This document shows, piece by piece, positions 25,919-34,129 of a DNA stretch of 42,700 bases (position 1 is the first letter of the stretch; each line of letters opens with the position of its first letter). Source of the stretch: a virus; the IMG/VR virus record IMGVR_UViG_3300034418_007037, positions 1 to 42,700 of that record, one strand, 5' to 3'. The notes beneath the pieces were generated by a model, which was given only the letters and a program-made list of their open reading frames with translations, was not told the origin of the DNA and ran no database searches. Made by a program: the position numbers and the translations under genes.

Positions 25919-28129
25919 TTATACAGAATAAGTGTTATTTGAGTCAGTAAATATTGATATTAATTTACTAGTGAAGTTGGGGTTGTTAACTATTTCCATT
26001 GCCAATTGTTCAGATGATATGTTTTGGGGTAGGTTTTTTCCGTCAACACTTAAATCTATTTTACCTCCAACATCTAATTTTACATTTCCGTTTACAGAAC
26101 CTGCATTTGCCGTATCCATATTACCACCCATACCATTTATACTGTTAACCGCGTCAAATAATTTTGTTCCTCCGAGTATTAAATCATCTTTTCTAAATGA
26201 TACTGGGTCCATACCAGGTCTTAATATAAAGTCTTGCTCCTCAGGTTCTTCTATTGGTAAAGTAGACGGTACTGTATTACTTGAGGGGTTTATTGGTAAA
26301 CTAGACGGTACTGTATTACTTGAGGGGTTCGGTTGTTGACTATTATCCTGACTATTATCCTGACTTCCGCTCATAATTTTATCGATATTTCTACCTAAGA
26401 CATATTCTAGAGCATCTCCCACTAAAATTAATCCACCACTCACGGCAGTCGCTTGTTCTTTTATTTGGTCAGCAACGGCGGGGGGAAACGCATTTATTAA
26501 GGATTCACCAACACCCAAAAATGAAGTACTTATTTCTTCTAATTTTGTAACTATAATCTCATCTAATTTTAAATCTTTTAAAAGATTTTCTTCGTCTAAT
26601 TTTTCATTCGCTTTGTCAAACATAATTTGTGGTATATCTATTAAAGCTTGTCCCATTCTTCCTACTTGGTCTTGGAAGTCTTCTGCCGCTTCCTCACTAT
26701 TCATTCCTTCTGCAATATGTCTTGTGAGTGTTCTACCGTATTCCGCAACCTCATCTGCACTAAAAGCTTCATTTAAACCTAATAATGCCTCATCAGCAAC
26801 TGCTTTAAATGCTTCTTGGGCGTCGGTAACCCCTTTTGTATTGGTCCCTAACATAACAGGTGCAAAATCTGCCGACGCAACCGTATTCGCAATAGTTTCC
26901 AAATATCCCATATTTTTTACAGCAATTTCTTTATCTGACATTGCAGATTCTGTTTGCATTTTTTCCAAGGTAGCGAAGTCGGCTTTGTTGAGGTCCTGTG
27001 CCTTTTTTGTTGCGACTTCTATTTGTTTACCCGCTTCATTAAATACCGGTATTTGAACTTCAATTTCACCTCCTTTTATGTTACCCATACTTGCTAGAAG
27101 TTCTTTTTTATCGTCATCTATTTCACTAAGACCGCCTAACATATCAAGTTTTTTGGTTCTTTCGGCAGCTTTCATTGCCATATCTGTCATTTCTGTATAT
27201 GACATACCCACAGCCCCCGCAGCTTCTTTCAACCTGTACATTTCGGTAGTGGATATATCAAATTCACCCGTTTTTTCATTAAATGACACCGCCGATTCAG
27301 CCATACCTAAAACAGCGTCTTGTAATCCCTCAACATCTGTTTGAGCCATATGTAATAGTTTGAATGGGTCTCCTAAGTCTCCAACCGCTCCTCCTAACAT
27401 TTGGAAGTTTGCCGCCATTTCTATTGCCTTCTCAGGTTCAAGTAGACCCTCAGCCATAGTAAAAGTCTTTCCGACATCAATTCTAAGTGCTTGTGCCTTC
27501 ATTACCATCTTTGAGAATCCATCAACTCCATCTTTAAAGTTGTATGATGACATCATTTTAATATTAGATGCCACACCTTTCATAAATTCTCCGACATTGA
27601 CTCCATAATTTCGAGCCTGTTCTGACATATCACTTATATTTTCAATTGCTTTGTCTGTTCCGACACCTATTGACCTAAATCCTTCAACAATTGGTGCTAA
27701 TTCTGCTCCGGTTATTCCAGCGTTATTTGCGATAGCCTGCATATTCACCACTTGCTCACTAGTTAATAGTGTATTTGTTCTCATAGAGTCATTCATGGCT
27801 TTCATTAGATTTAAGTTATCGTCTAAGCCGACCCCAAACTGTAAAGTTTCAAATGTCGCTTCTGCCATTGTGTCGGCAATTGCGTCTCCAACAAGTTTTG
27901 TTTGTCCTAAACCTTGTCGTGTCATATCATAAGTTAACTCTCTTAACTTATCAACATCTTGTATAACTGCTGCGGGTAATAACATTTTACCCATAGTGGA
28001 AGCTAAATTTTGTAGACTAATATCCGCTAACTTAGTTGCCCTTTCTAAACCTTTTGCGCTTTGTGTTACTGCATCTACAGTACCCTTAGCTTTATCCAAC
28101 GCGTCAGAACCTGTTGTTTGTAATAACAT
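25919..28129 (-). CDS. Tail tape measure protein
   Basis: The 736-residue, helix-rich protein sits directly after the putative tail chaperones and before the baseplate genes, the usual place for a tape measure. Residues about 20-480 are long Ala/Met/Lys-rich amphipathic helices with phage tape-measure features (MNDSMRTNTLLTSEQVVNMQ, EGFRSIGVGTDKAIENISDM, AAGAVGMSYTEMTDMAMKAA). Residues about 545-575 (PPAVADQIKEQATAVSGG) are mildly hydrophobic. Residues about 588-625 are a low-complexity linker with repeats (SQDN twice, NPSSNTVPS-LPI twice). The C terminus is a small beta domain (DVGGKIDLSVDGKNLPQNIS). At about 0.15 nm per residue the tail would be roughly 110 nm (estimate). TATTTATA lies 16 bases before the ATG. 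Confidence 0.85.
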   Translation of the reverse strand: MLLQTTGSDALDKAKGTVDAVTQSAKGLERATKLADISLQNLASTMGKMLLPAAVIQDVDKLRELTYDMTRQGLGQTKLVGDAIADTMAEATFETLQFGVGLDDNLNLMKAMNDSMRTNTLLTSEQVVNMQAIANNAGITGAELAPIVEGFRSIGVGTDKAIENISDMSEQARNYGVNVGEFMKGVASNIKMMSSYNFKDGVDGFSKMVMKAQALRIDVGKTFTMAEGLLEPEKAIEMAANFQMLGGAVGDLGDPFKLLHMAQTDVEGLQDAVLGMAESAVSFNEKTGEFDISTTEMYRLKEAAGAVGMSYTEMTDMAMKAAERTKKLDMLGGLSEIDDDKKELLASMGNIKGGEIEVQIPVFNEAGKQIEVATKKAQDLNKADFATLEKMQTESAMSDKEIAVKNMGYLETIANTVASADFAPVMLGTNTKGVTDAQEAFKAVADEALLGLNEAFSADEVAEYGRTLTRHIAEGMNSEEAAEDFQDQVGRMGQALIDIPQIMFDKANEKLDEENLLKDLKLDEIIVTKLEEISTSFLGVGESLINAFPPAVADQIKEQATAVSGGLILVGDALEYVLGRNIDKIMSGSQDNSQDNSQQPNPSSNTVPSSLPINPSSNTVPSTLPIEEPEEQDFILRPGMDPVSFRKDDLILGGTKLFDAVNSINGMGGNMDTANAGSVNGNVKLDVGGKIDLSVDGKNLPQNISSEQLAMEIVNNPNFTSKLISIFTDSNNTYSV
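26253..26330 (-). repeat. Two tandem 39-bp repeats inside the tape measure gene
   Basis: Copies at 26253-26291 and 26292-26330 differ at two bases by eye. They encode two 13-residue units of a Pro/Ser/Asn linker (NPSSNTVPSSLPI-type). The near identity suggests recent duplication. Confidence 0.9.
26338..26361 (-). repeat. Two 12-bp repeats inside the tape measure gene
   Basis: GACTATTATCCT occurs twice back to back (26338-26349, 26350-26361), encoding SQDN repeats just upstream of the 39-bp repeats in the same linker. Confidence 0.85.
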
Positions 28130-28145
28130 AGATATTCTATTTTAT

Positions 28146-28153
28146 TATAAATA
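28146..28153 (-). promoter_or_regulatory. Putative phage late promoter box (TATTTATA)
   Basis: The minus strand reads TATTTATA, ATAAAATAGAATATCT, ATG of the tape measure gene (16 bases). It begins one base past the stop codon of the preceding small gene. Confidence 0.5.
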
Positions 28154-28154
28154 G

Positions 28155-28358
28155 TTATCTTCTTGATTTACTCTTTTCTATTTGTTCTGCCCTTTTAGTA
28201 AATTCTTCAGAAAGTTTATTTATAAAATATTTTCTTTCATATGTGGGCACTTCTAATAAGTCTTTGTATGAAAAGTTTGCATGTCTAACAAGATAATAAA
28301 TCTCATCAAGCATAACTGTGCGCAATTCAGAAGAAAGGCCGAAAAAACTCCACCCCAA
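28155..28358 (-). CDS. Small tail assembly protein, possible frameshift partner
   Basis: The frame encodes 67 residues from a TTG at 28358; no ATG lies before residue 16. The N-terminal WSFFGLSSELR fits the rest of the protein (DEIYYLVRHANFSYKDLLEV, YERKYFINKLSEEFTKRAEQ), a pattern I associate with small proteins next to T4-like tail hub genes. That suggests the part before Met16 is really translated. The frame overlaps the end of the gp26-like gene by 32 bases around a TTTTTTC run. So it is made either from TTG or as a frameshifted extension of the upstream protein, as lambda G/GT-type tail chaperones are. It lies immediately before the tape measure gene. Confidence 0.65.
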   Translation of the reverse strand: MGWSFFGLSSELRTVMLDEIYYLVRHANFSYKDLLEVPTYERKYFINKLSEEFTKRAEQIEKSKSRR

Positions 28359-29079
28359 AGGTGATTCTTACATTCACTCTTTCTCCTGACGGGGCGTTAA
28401 CAACTCTTTCTAAGTCTATTTTAGGTTCACACTTACTTAAAGTGTTTCTTATGTGTTTTGAATCCATAATTGGTAAGTTTAGTATAAATTTTGATATGTA
28501 TTCTCTATCACTATTATCATCAATACTTACAATTTGTTTTTCTAATCTTGTGGTTACTCTAGGTGGTGTAGTATTTGGTGGATACTGCTCTAAAATTCTT
28601 TCAATCCCTTCTATGTCTCCAATCGTTAATAGTTTACATTTTACTGTATTTCCACTCTTTGGTAATTTAAGGGTGAATATTCCGTTGTCGTCTGGCTTTA
28701 ATTCAGGCTCGATAATATTTAATTCGTCTAGTCTTATCGTCTTTTCGAATTCCTTATTTGTTTTTGGGTCTCTTAGTTTAAACGTATAGTCAGGACCAAA
28801 AGATGTATTTCTTAAGAAGATTAATACCGCTTCCAAATCACCCTCCAATAAGTCTTCAACTCTAATATCAGGTTCATATAATTTATTACGTACTAATTCA
28901 TTAACAATACCTTTTGTATTTGCTGCATTAATAAGTATATTTTCATCTTGTGCGGTTAAATAACCAATCTTTAAAGACTTTTTTTTGTTTTTATAAAACA
29001 AACCTTTAGATGGTAAACTTACCACATCGTGTGGTAAGTTAAATTCTTGTTGACCGTATTGTCTTGTAGTATCTTCCAT
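28327..29079 (-). CDS. T4 gp26-like baseplate hub / tail assembly protein
   Basis: The 250-residue protein matches the T4 bacteriophage baseplate protein family, which includes T4 gp26 (208), needed for baseplate hub assembly. The signature is at the start: FNLPHDVVSLPSKGLFYKNK, then LKIGYLTAQDENILINAANT and RVEDLLEGDLEAVLIFLRNTSFG. The C terminus reads NAPSGERVNVRITFGVEFFRPFF and stops with TGA inside the overlap with the next frame. Its start is only about 20 bases after the terminator hairpin that follows the tail tube gene, and no TATTTATA box is seen before it, so its promoter is unclear. Confidence 0.8.
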   Translation of the reverse strand: MEDTTRQYGQQEFNLPHDVVSLPSKGLFYKNKKKSLKIGYLTAQDENILINAANTKGIVNELVRNKLYEPDIRVEDLLEGDLEAVLIFLRNTSFGPDYTFKLRDPKTNKEFEKTIRLDELNIIEPELKPDDNGIFTLKLPKSGNTVKCKLLTIGDIEGIERILEQYPPNTTPPRVTTRLEKQIVSIDDNSDREYISKFILNLPIMDSKHIRNTLSKCEPKIDLERVVNAPSGERVNVRITFGVEFFRPFF

Positions 29080-29095
29080 TTTTTATATAAAAAAA

Positions 29096-29121
29096 AACCA
29101 TAGGGAATAAACCCTATGGTT
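29096..29121 (-). terminator. Intrinsic terminator after the tail tube gene
   Basis: AACCATAGGG (29096-29105) pairs perfectly with CCCTATGGTT (29112-29121) around an AATAAA loop. On the minus strand it is followed by a run of T (29097-29089). It ends the tail tube transcript, which stops at 29156. Confidence 0.85.
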
Positions 29122-29155
29122 AAATATATTAATTATTTATTTTTTTTCAATAGTA

Positions 29156-29644
29156 TTAGTAAACCAAAATACATCTATCAGGACGTAGTGTTGCGGTAAT
29201 TGTTGCTAACGCATCATCACTATACCCTAAACTATCGAAATTAACATCAGTTAAGAAAGTACCCTGTAGAATCCATTTTTCAACAGCTACACCTGTTGGG
29301 TCTAACATTTCTAAGTCTAAGTCTTTTTTATACCCTGCAGCATATCCCATACGTCCTGTAACAGATTCTGCTGTTAATCTAACCCACTCCATCAGAGCTT
29401 GTGATGCTGAGGGTCCGATTGGGTCTCTAAACGTTACATTAATTGTATTCCATGTAAATCTACCTGCAACATAAGTAGAAGTGTTTAAGAATGGAATCTC
29501 TGTAGAATTAATTTGGACATTAGGTCTTGAAGTTGACTCAACGTACCACGAGTTTATACCTAATGATGAAGGGAAAGTAAGAACAAATCTATTTTTCCTT
29601 TTCGGTTCATACGGTACGGGCATTTTCATTAATAAATCAGCCAT
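29156..29644 (-). CDS. Tail tube protein, T4 gp19-like
   Basis: The 162-residue protein matches T4 gp19 (163), which stacks in hexamers to form the tail tube. Family features: an early PYEPKRKNRFVLTFPSSLGI, a WYVESTSRPNVQINSTEIPF stretch, VAGRFTWNTINVTFRDPIGP, and a final TDVNFDSLGYSDDALATITATLRPDRCILVY. It has its own TATTTATA box 34 bases before the ATG and a strong terminator after the stop, so it is probably a single-gene transcript, as expected for a high-copy structural protein. Confidence 0.93.
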   Translation of the reverse strand: MADLLMKMPVPYEPKRKNRFVLTFPSSLGINSWYVESTSRPNVQINSTEIPFLNTSTYVAGRFTWNTINVTFRDPIGPSASQALMEWVRLTAESVTGRMGYAAGYKKDLDLEMLDPTGVAVEKWILQGTFLTDVNFDSLGYSDDALATITATLRPDRCILVY

Positions 29645-29678
29645 AGTATTTTGGTTTTAAATTTCTTGTTTATTTAAT

Positions 29679-29686
29679 TATAAATA
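29679..29686 (-). promoter_or_regulatory. Putative phage late promoter box (TATTTATA), longer leader
   Basis: TATTTATA followed by ATTAAATAAAC on the minus strand, 34 bases before the tail tube ATG. The spacing is longer than for the other genes, leaving about 25 bases of leader. Confidence 0.45.
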
Positions 29687-29755
29687 TCAGCTCAGAACTT
29701 TTTTCTCTTTACTTTTATTTTTTTATCTGTAAAATCTTATTCCGGCAGTTATAAA

Positions 29756-30598
29756 TTATACTTCTAGTTTATCACCACCTTTAGTTAAATAAGTTTTTAC
29801 TGGGCTTTCTTCATATTCTTTATCTAAAAACTTTTTTATAGATTCTATATTACCTGGGTCATCATCAGAAAAACCAATCTGAGGTACAAAATTGTTTTTA
29901 ACGTCATTTGTGAATGATACTTTTTGACCTAGTTTTTGGCTCTGATATTTAACATAACTAATAAATTCTCTTAAAGCTTCTATCTTACCTTCTTCAGGAT
30001 TAGATGCAGAACCTTTACCATAAGTAACAGGATGATACTTACACATATCTAAATATTCTTTGATTAGTAGTTGGTCGTCTTTTAAGACCTCCCCTGACAA
30101 ATCTCGATATTTTTTAAGGTTATTAACTAGTGTTTGTAAATTAATCCCATTATGGTTTGTAACAATCATATTATAGATTGCATCTTTTAAAACAGATGGT
30201 GTATGACCTCTAGCGGTTATAATTGCAAAAATAGAACCTCCATTTATACACTCCACAAAATCATTCCACGATGGTCCAGGTTCCGCTAATAAAGAGTCTA
30301 CAATAAATCTCTTATCCCCTTCTACTCCAAAATTCCTATAAGGATTTTCGGAATATCCAACAATCATTTCCCCCTTATATTCAAAGGGTTCTCCTCCGAT
30401 TCTTTGTCGATATTCTGCAAAATCTTCTGTAGACATGCCGACTTCTCCACCCTGTTCAGATTGTAACATGATTTGAGTTGGCATAGTAACAATGTTATCG
30501 TCCCAATCAAAAGCGTAGTACTTTAAATCGGGATTACCATCTTCTATACCTTCAGATAGACTAATTAAGTTTTTTCTTATAATCTGTTTAAGACTCAT
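29756..30598 (-). CDS. HAD-superfamily phosphatase with capsid-targeting-like leader
   Basis: The 280-residue protein has all four HAD hydrolase motifs. Motif I is Asp31-x-Asp33 in YAFDWDDNIV, motif II is Thr128 in FAIITARGHT, motif III is probably Lys205 (PEEGKIEAL), and motif IV is Asp245-Asp247 in IGFSDDDPGN. It should therefore be an active phosphatase; the substrate is unknown. Residues 1-16 (MSLKQIIRKNLISLSE-G) form a basic amphipathic leader ending in Leu-Ser-Glu, which fits T4 prohead protease cleavage, so the enzyme may be packaged in the head. It ends 111 bases before the tail tube gene and follows a 45-residue small gene by 5 bases. Confidence 0.8.
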   Translation of the reverse strand: MSLKQIIRKNLISLSEGIEDGNPDLKYYAFDWDDNIVTMPTQIMLQSEQGGEVGMSTEDFAEYRQRIGGEPFEYKGEMIVGYSENPYRNFGVEGDKRFIVDSLLAEPGPSWNDFVECINGGSIFAIITARGHTPSVLKDAIYNMIVTNHNGINLQTLVNNLKKYRDLSGEVLKDDQLLIKEYLDMCKYHPVTYGKGSASNPEEGKIEALREFISYVKYQSQKLGQKVSFTNDVKNNFVPQIGFSDDDPGNIESIKKFLDKEYEESPVKTYLTKGGDKLEV

Positions 30599-30603
30599 TT
30601 AAA

Positions 30604-30741
30604 TTACTTATTTAAACTTTCTATTAATCTTTCTAACTGAGATTCCGTAACAATAATGTTTTGAGGCTTTTCAGAATAAGTCTCAACACCGTTACTTTCT
30701 ATTTCCATAGACTCTCTTAAAATTTTCTTTTTAAATTCCAT
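30604..30741 (-). CDS. Small unknown protein (45 aa)
   Basis: A 45-codon frame runs from ATG at 30741 to TAA at 30604: MEFKKKILRESMEIESNGVE ... IIVTESQLERLIESLNK. It is charged and helical, with a KILRES and a RLIES segment resembling the hydrophobic-x-Glu motifs of the leaders on nearby proteins. It sits between the sheath terminator and the HAD gene, 5 bases upstream of the latter, so it is probably coupled to it. No function can be assigned. Confidence 0.55.
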   Translation of the reverse strand: MEFKKKILRESMEIESNGVETYSEKPQNIIVTESQLERLIESLNK

Positions 30742-30754
30742 GTTTTTATTTTTT

Positions 30755-30768
30755 ATTAAACGTTTAAT
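30755..30768. promoter_or_regulatory. 14-bp palindrome ATTAAACGTTTAAT
   Basis: A perfect palindrome lies 13 bases before the ATG of the 45-residue gene and after the sheath terminator, where a promoter or operator would be needed. Function unproven. Confidence 0.3.
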
Positions 30769-30778
30769 TAATGGCTAA

Positions 30779-30808
30779 AAATGGGGGATACCGAAGTATC
30801 CCCCATTT
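30779..30808. terminator. Strong hairpin terminator after the sheath gene
   Basis: AAATGGGGGATAC (30779-30791) pairs perfectly with GTATCCCCCATTT (30796-30808). On the minus strand the loop is the very stable C(UUCG)G tetraloop, followed by TTTTTAGCC. It lies 8 bases past the sheath stop. Confidence 0.88.
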
Positions 30809-30816
30809 AATAATTA

Positions 30817-33800
30817 TTAGATATCCTCAAATGATGCACCTGTTGGTGTAATTAAGAATTCAATATCAATAAATTCTAACGCTCTTGTTGGTTTTAGATA
30901 AATTTTACCTACTAATGTATTGTTATCTAAATCCTCAGGAGTGTTCTGAACTACGACTCTAAAGTCAATCAAACCTCTATCTCTTCTGATTGAATCTAAG
31001 ATTGGGTTTACTGAATCCAAGAACTCTTGTCTTACTTGGTCGTCATTCTGTTCGAACAATAGTCTTACTGCGACTGCTGAAATCAACTTACGAGCCTGTA
31101 GTAACAATCTTCTAACGTTGATTCTGTCGAGTGCAGATTCCTTAACTTGAGTAGTTTTATTACCCCAAATAACTGTTCCAACATCTGAGAACGTTGCGAT
31201 TGGGTTAATTCTACCTTTATAAAGAATATCTCTATCGTCTTGTGTTAATTTTTTACGTGCCTTAATTCCGTTAACCAAACCTCTTGTGTAACCCGCTGAT
31301 GCAAACCATGGGAAAGCAATATTATCAGTTAATGCCAAGTTTCTAACTACTTCCGCTGTCGGTGGTAGGTAGATTTGTGTATTATTAACAGTATCTCTTG
31401 TTAAAATCCATGGGTAATAAGTTGCAGTATAGTTAGAATCGATTCCCGTATCCTCAAGATTTTCAGTCGATTCTTGTGGATAGATGAAGTCACCTGTAAA
31501 GTTAGATGTTGTATTAACAAACATATTATAATCAGGTGTGGTACAAATGTAGATTGAGTCCGCTCTATCAGTTTCAATCATATCAATCGCTTCTTCAATT
31601 AAGTTTGAATTATTCACATAATCAACACCTGGTGTTGTAAACACATTAATATTTACTGATTCAGGATTAACGAATGTCCACTGACCCCATAAGTAAGCGT
31701 AGTAGTCAGTATTACCCCAATCTTGTCTATCGGGTCCTGTTATAGTTTTAAACGCTCCCCATCCTGTAGCACTTGGGAATCTTATTGATGTAGCGGCACC
31801 TTTTAAGTATCCACTATTACCTAATATAAATCTATCTCCATTAGTTCTATACTCTCTGTAAATGTCCCATCCATCAAATCCACCTGTTGGAATCAATGTG
31901 AATTTACGTGCGTTTAATCTATAGTATGGTGATGTATCTGATGGTTCACTATTAAATGAAGCGTCACCGACCTCGAAAGCGGTTTCCCCTGACGTTGTCC
32001 ATTGACTTGAAATTGTGATGACAGTTGCACCTGAGTCCATGTGATATCCTTTAGTTAATACTGCCCATGGTGATGACTCAGTTGCAGTTGCTAAATCAGT
32101 AGGATTTTGTTTACCTTTGTAAGACGCAAAGTCCACGTCGATACCAACAGTGTTTGACACACCTAAGTACACTCTTCTTGGGTTATCACCTGAACTTCTT
32201 GTTACATTATCACCCCCCTGTGTTCCAAATGGAGGATTTGCGATAATTTCACCTGGTGTATCATATTTAGTCTTATAGATAAGATGTGGTGATTTATAAT
32301 TTTTATATTGTCTTGTCTGATAACCTCTAAATCCACACGGTAATGCGTCGATAGGTGCTTCTTCATTAACCTCTAACATAATGAAACGGGACTTCAATTC
32401 AAAATCACCATTTGCAGTACCTATTTTTTTAGCCACATAACTATTAAGATTAGGGTCCATAGTACAATTTGTGAATTTTTCTAACACCACAGGACTTGAG
32501 TCAGTATCGTAGAAATCTCTTACAACAACATCAAAAGTTAAATTGTTAAATGAAATATTTGCTATAGATAATTTTATTTCTCTATTAGCCCCACTACCGT
32601 CAGATATTGATATAAATTTAAATAGATTAAACACCTCGTTACCTCTTAACTCAGAAACCACATATGGAGTAGACGGAGTTTGATATCTATCTAAGTACCA
32701 ACCGATACCTGTATTATCTGTATCTGTTCTTGCTCCATTAAATGATAATAAGTCAGTATTTAAACCTCTGATTTTACCTTGTCTATAACCTGTGTTTAAT
32801 AAGTTATAATACATTTCACCAACCATGAGAGGTACATCATTTCTATCTTTTCCAAAATTAGACTGACCTAACATCTTACTTAAGAAGTTAGGGTCACTTA
32901 AAGTTAACGAAGTATCAAAAGTGAAAGTTTCTGAATCACTTGTAATACCTGATATTTGGAAAGTCGCAAATGGATTATTGGTGATTCCTGAATAAGCACC
33001 TGTAGAATTAATAGTTACATCGGTTAAACCTGACACTTCATATACAGGACCATCGTCACTACTATATGTTGATAAACCTCTTGAACGTAATGTTGAGATT
33101 ACCATGTTATGGTAATCAGTTATAACGGTACCTGAGTAAGTAGTGTCATACACAACAGCTTCACCTGTGTAAGTGTTACCTGACGTGTTTGTGAGACCTG
33201 TAACAATTAAACCGAAACCTACACCTGAGTAGTCTTCACTAGTAGAATTATAAGGGAATAATGCATAATACCAAGAATCATTCTGTGACGCTTCAAAATT
33301 TGCAGTATCTATAGTTAGACCATCAACATCAAAAATATTAGTACTACTTACCCAATTAGATGTACCTGTAATTGTGTCATAAGTGCCACCACTTACAGTT
33401 CCAAACATATAAGCAGTAGTACCTGAGTTTGTTGGGTCGACTATGTCTTTATAAAGACTTGTTTTAAAATCATTTTCTATTGTACTTACTCCTCCACTAA
33501 ATGTTGTATAAGGTAAAGCAAAATAATCTTGTATATATGATGGTAAGTTTGAACCATCTACTACTGTTGATGTACTAGTACCTGACACTCCACTAAACGG
33601 AACAAGGAACGGACCTGCATTACCTGTACCGACTACAGTATCCTTTTTAACGTTACCTACTGTAGATATAGACCAAGCGGGTCCGGCATCATAACCTGAC
33701 AAACCAAGTATACGAGTTACAAAAAGTTGATTTGATTGTTGTAAGTAAGCCTTAGCTATATATGCCGCTTCATACTTAGGAATTTGAGTATTTATAAATT

Positions 33801-33990
33801 TGGTTGGGTTTGTACCTCCAAAATATGAAGTGAACTCATCAAAGTTTGTAATAAAAATTGGTTCGAACGCAGGACCTGACTGAGTTTCACCAACAATACC
33901 TAATGTAGTTACACCAACACTTTGAGCTACAAAACTTAAATCTCTTTCTGATGTATATACACCTGGAGATACGAATACTTTGTCTGCCAT
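30817..33990 (-). CDS. Tail sheath protein, T4 gp18-like, with enlarged middle
   Basis: The 1057-residue protein is much longer than T4 gp18 (659). Both ends are canonical. The N terminus reads VFVSPGVYTSERDLSFVAQS and later ETQSGPAFEPIFITNFDEFTSYFGG. The C-terminal core (residues about 900-1057) has KESALDRINVRRLLLQARKL, then RQEFLDSVNPILDSIRRDRG, FRVVVQNTPEDLDNN and KIYLKPTRALEFIDIEFLIT. These parts form the contractile sheath and its linking strands. Residues about 105-700 are rich in Thr, Ser, Gly and Tyr, and are probably beta-sandwich insertions exposed on the tail surface. It is transcribed alone: an ATATTTATC box lies 33 bases upstream and the UUCG terminator follows. Confidence 0.92.
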   Translation of the reverse strand: MADKVFVSPGVYTSERDLSFVAQSVGVTTLGIVGETQSGPAFEPIFITNFDEFTSYFGGTNPTKFINTQIPKYEAAYIAKAYLQQSNQLFVTRILGLSGYDAGPAWSISTVGNVKKDTVVGTGNAGPFLVPFSGVSGTSTSTVVDGSNLPSYIQDYFALPYTTFSGGVSTIENDFKTSLYKDIVDPTNSGTTAYMFGTVSGGTYDTITGTSNWVSSTNIFDVDGLTIDTANFEASQNDSWYYALFPYNSTSEDYSGVGFGLIVTGLTNTSGNTYTGEAVVYDTTYSGTVITDYHNMVISTLRSRGLSTYSSDDGPVYEVSGLTDVTINSTGAYSGITNNPFATFQISGITSDSETFTFDTSLTLSDPNFLSKMLGQSNFGKDRNDVPLMVGEMYYNLLNTGYRQGKIRGLNTDLLSFNGARTDTDNTGIGWYLDRYQTPSTPYVVSELRGNEVFNLFKFISISDGSGANREIKLSIANISFNNLTFDVVVRDFYDTDSSPVVLEKFTNCTMDPNLNSYVAKKIGTANGDFELKSRFIMLEVNEEAPIDALPCGFRGYQTRQYKNYKSPHLIYKTKYDTPGEIIANPPFGTQGGDNVTRSSGDNPRRVYLGVSNTVGIDVDFASYKGKQNPTDLATATESSPWAVLTKGYHMDSGATVITISSQWTTSGETAFEVGDASFNSEPSDTSPYYRLNARKFTLIPTGGFDGWDIYREYRTNGDRFILGNSGYLKGAATSIRFPSATGWGAFKTITGPDRQDWGNTDYYAYLWGQWTFVNPESVNINVFTTPGVDYVNNSNLIEEAIDMIETDRADSIYICTTPDYNMFVNTTSNFTGDFIYPQESTENLEDTGIDSNYTATYYPWILTRDTVNNTQIYLPPTAEVVRNLALTDNIAFPWFASAGYTRGLVNGIKARKKLTQDDRDILYKGRINPIATFSDVGTVIWGNKTTQVKESALDRINVRRLLLQARKLISAVAVRLLFEQNDDQVRQEFLDSVNPILDSIRRDRGLIDFRVVVQNTPEDLDNNTLVGKIYLKPTRALEFIDIEFLITPTGASFEDI

Positions 33991-34023
33991 ATTAATTAGT
34001 TTTCTATTTTAATTTATTTATTT

Positions 34024-34031
34024 GATAAATA
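34024..34031 (-). promoter_or_regulatory. Possible late promoter variant (TATTTATC) before the sheath gene
   Basis: The minus strand reads AATATTTATCAAATAAATAAATTAAAATAG, with the sheath ATG 33 bases after the box. The same C-ending variant occurs at 2535-2542. The region is very A+T-rich, so chance is possible. Confidence 0.35.
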
Positions 34032-34129
34032 TTATCTAAAAACCGAAAGGACAAATACATATAACGTATATTTATTTATTAGGCGCTATTTTTTCTACCT
34101 TTTTTCTGCCTTATTAAAAAAACCTATTT

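Noticed and set aside
26613-27056. 147-codon plus-strand open frame opposite the tape measure gene
   Set aside because: It lies wholly inside the tape measure gene on the other strand; its Ser/Ala/Ile-rich composition mirrors the Ala-rich helices opposite, and no start signal or neighbour supports it.
28361-28789. 142-codon plus-strand open frame opposite the gp26-like gene
   Set aside because: The opposite strand has a recognisable T4 baseplate-family protein; this frame is a mirror of it.
30771-30830. Short plus-strand frame starting ATGGCTAAAAATGGG over the sheath terminator
   Set aside because: It is formed by the hairpin sequence and runs antisense into the sheath gene.
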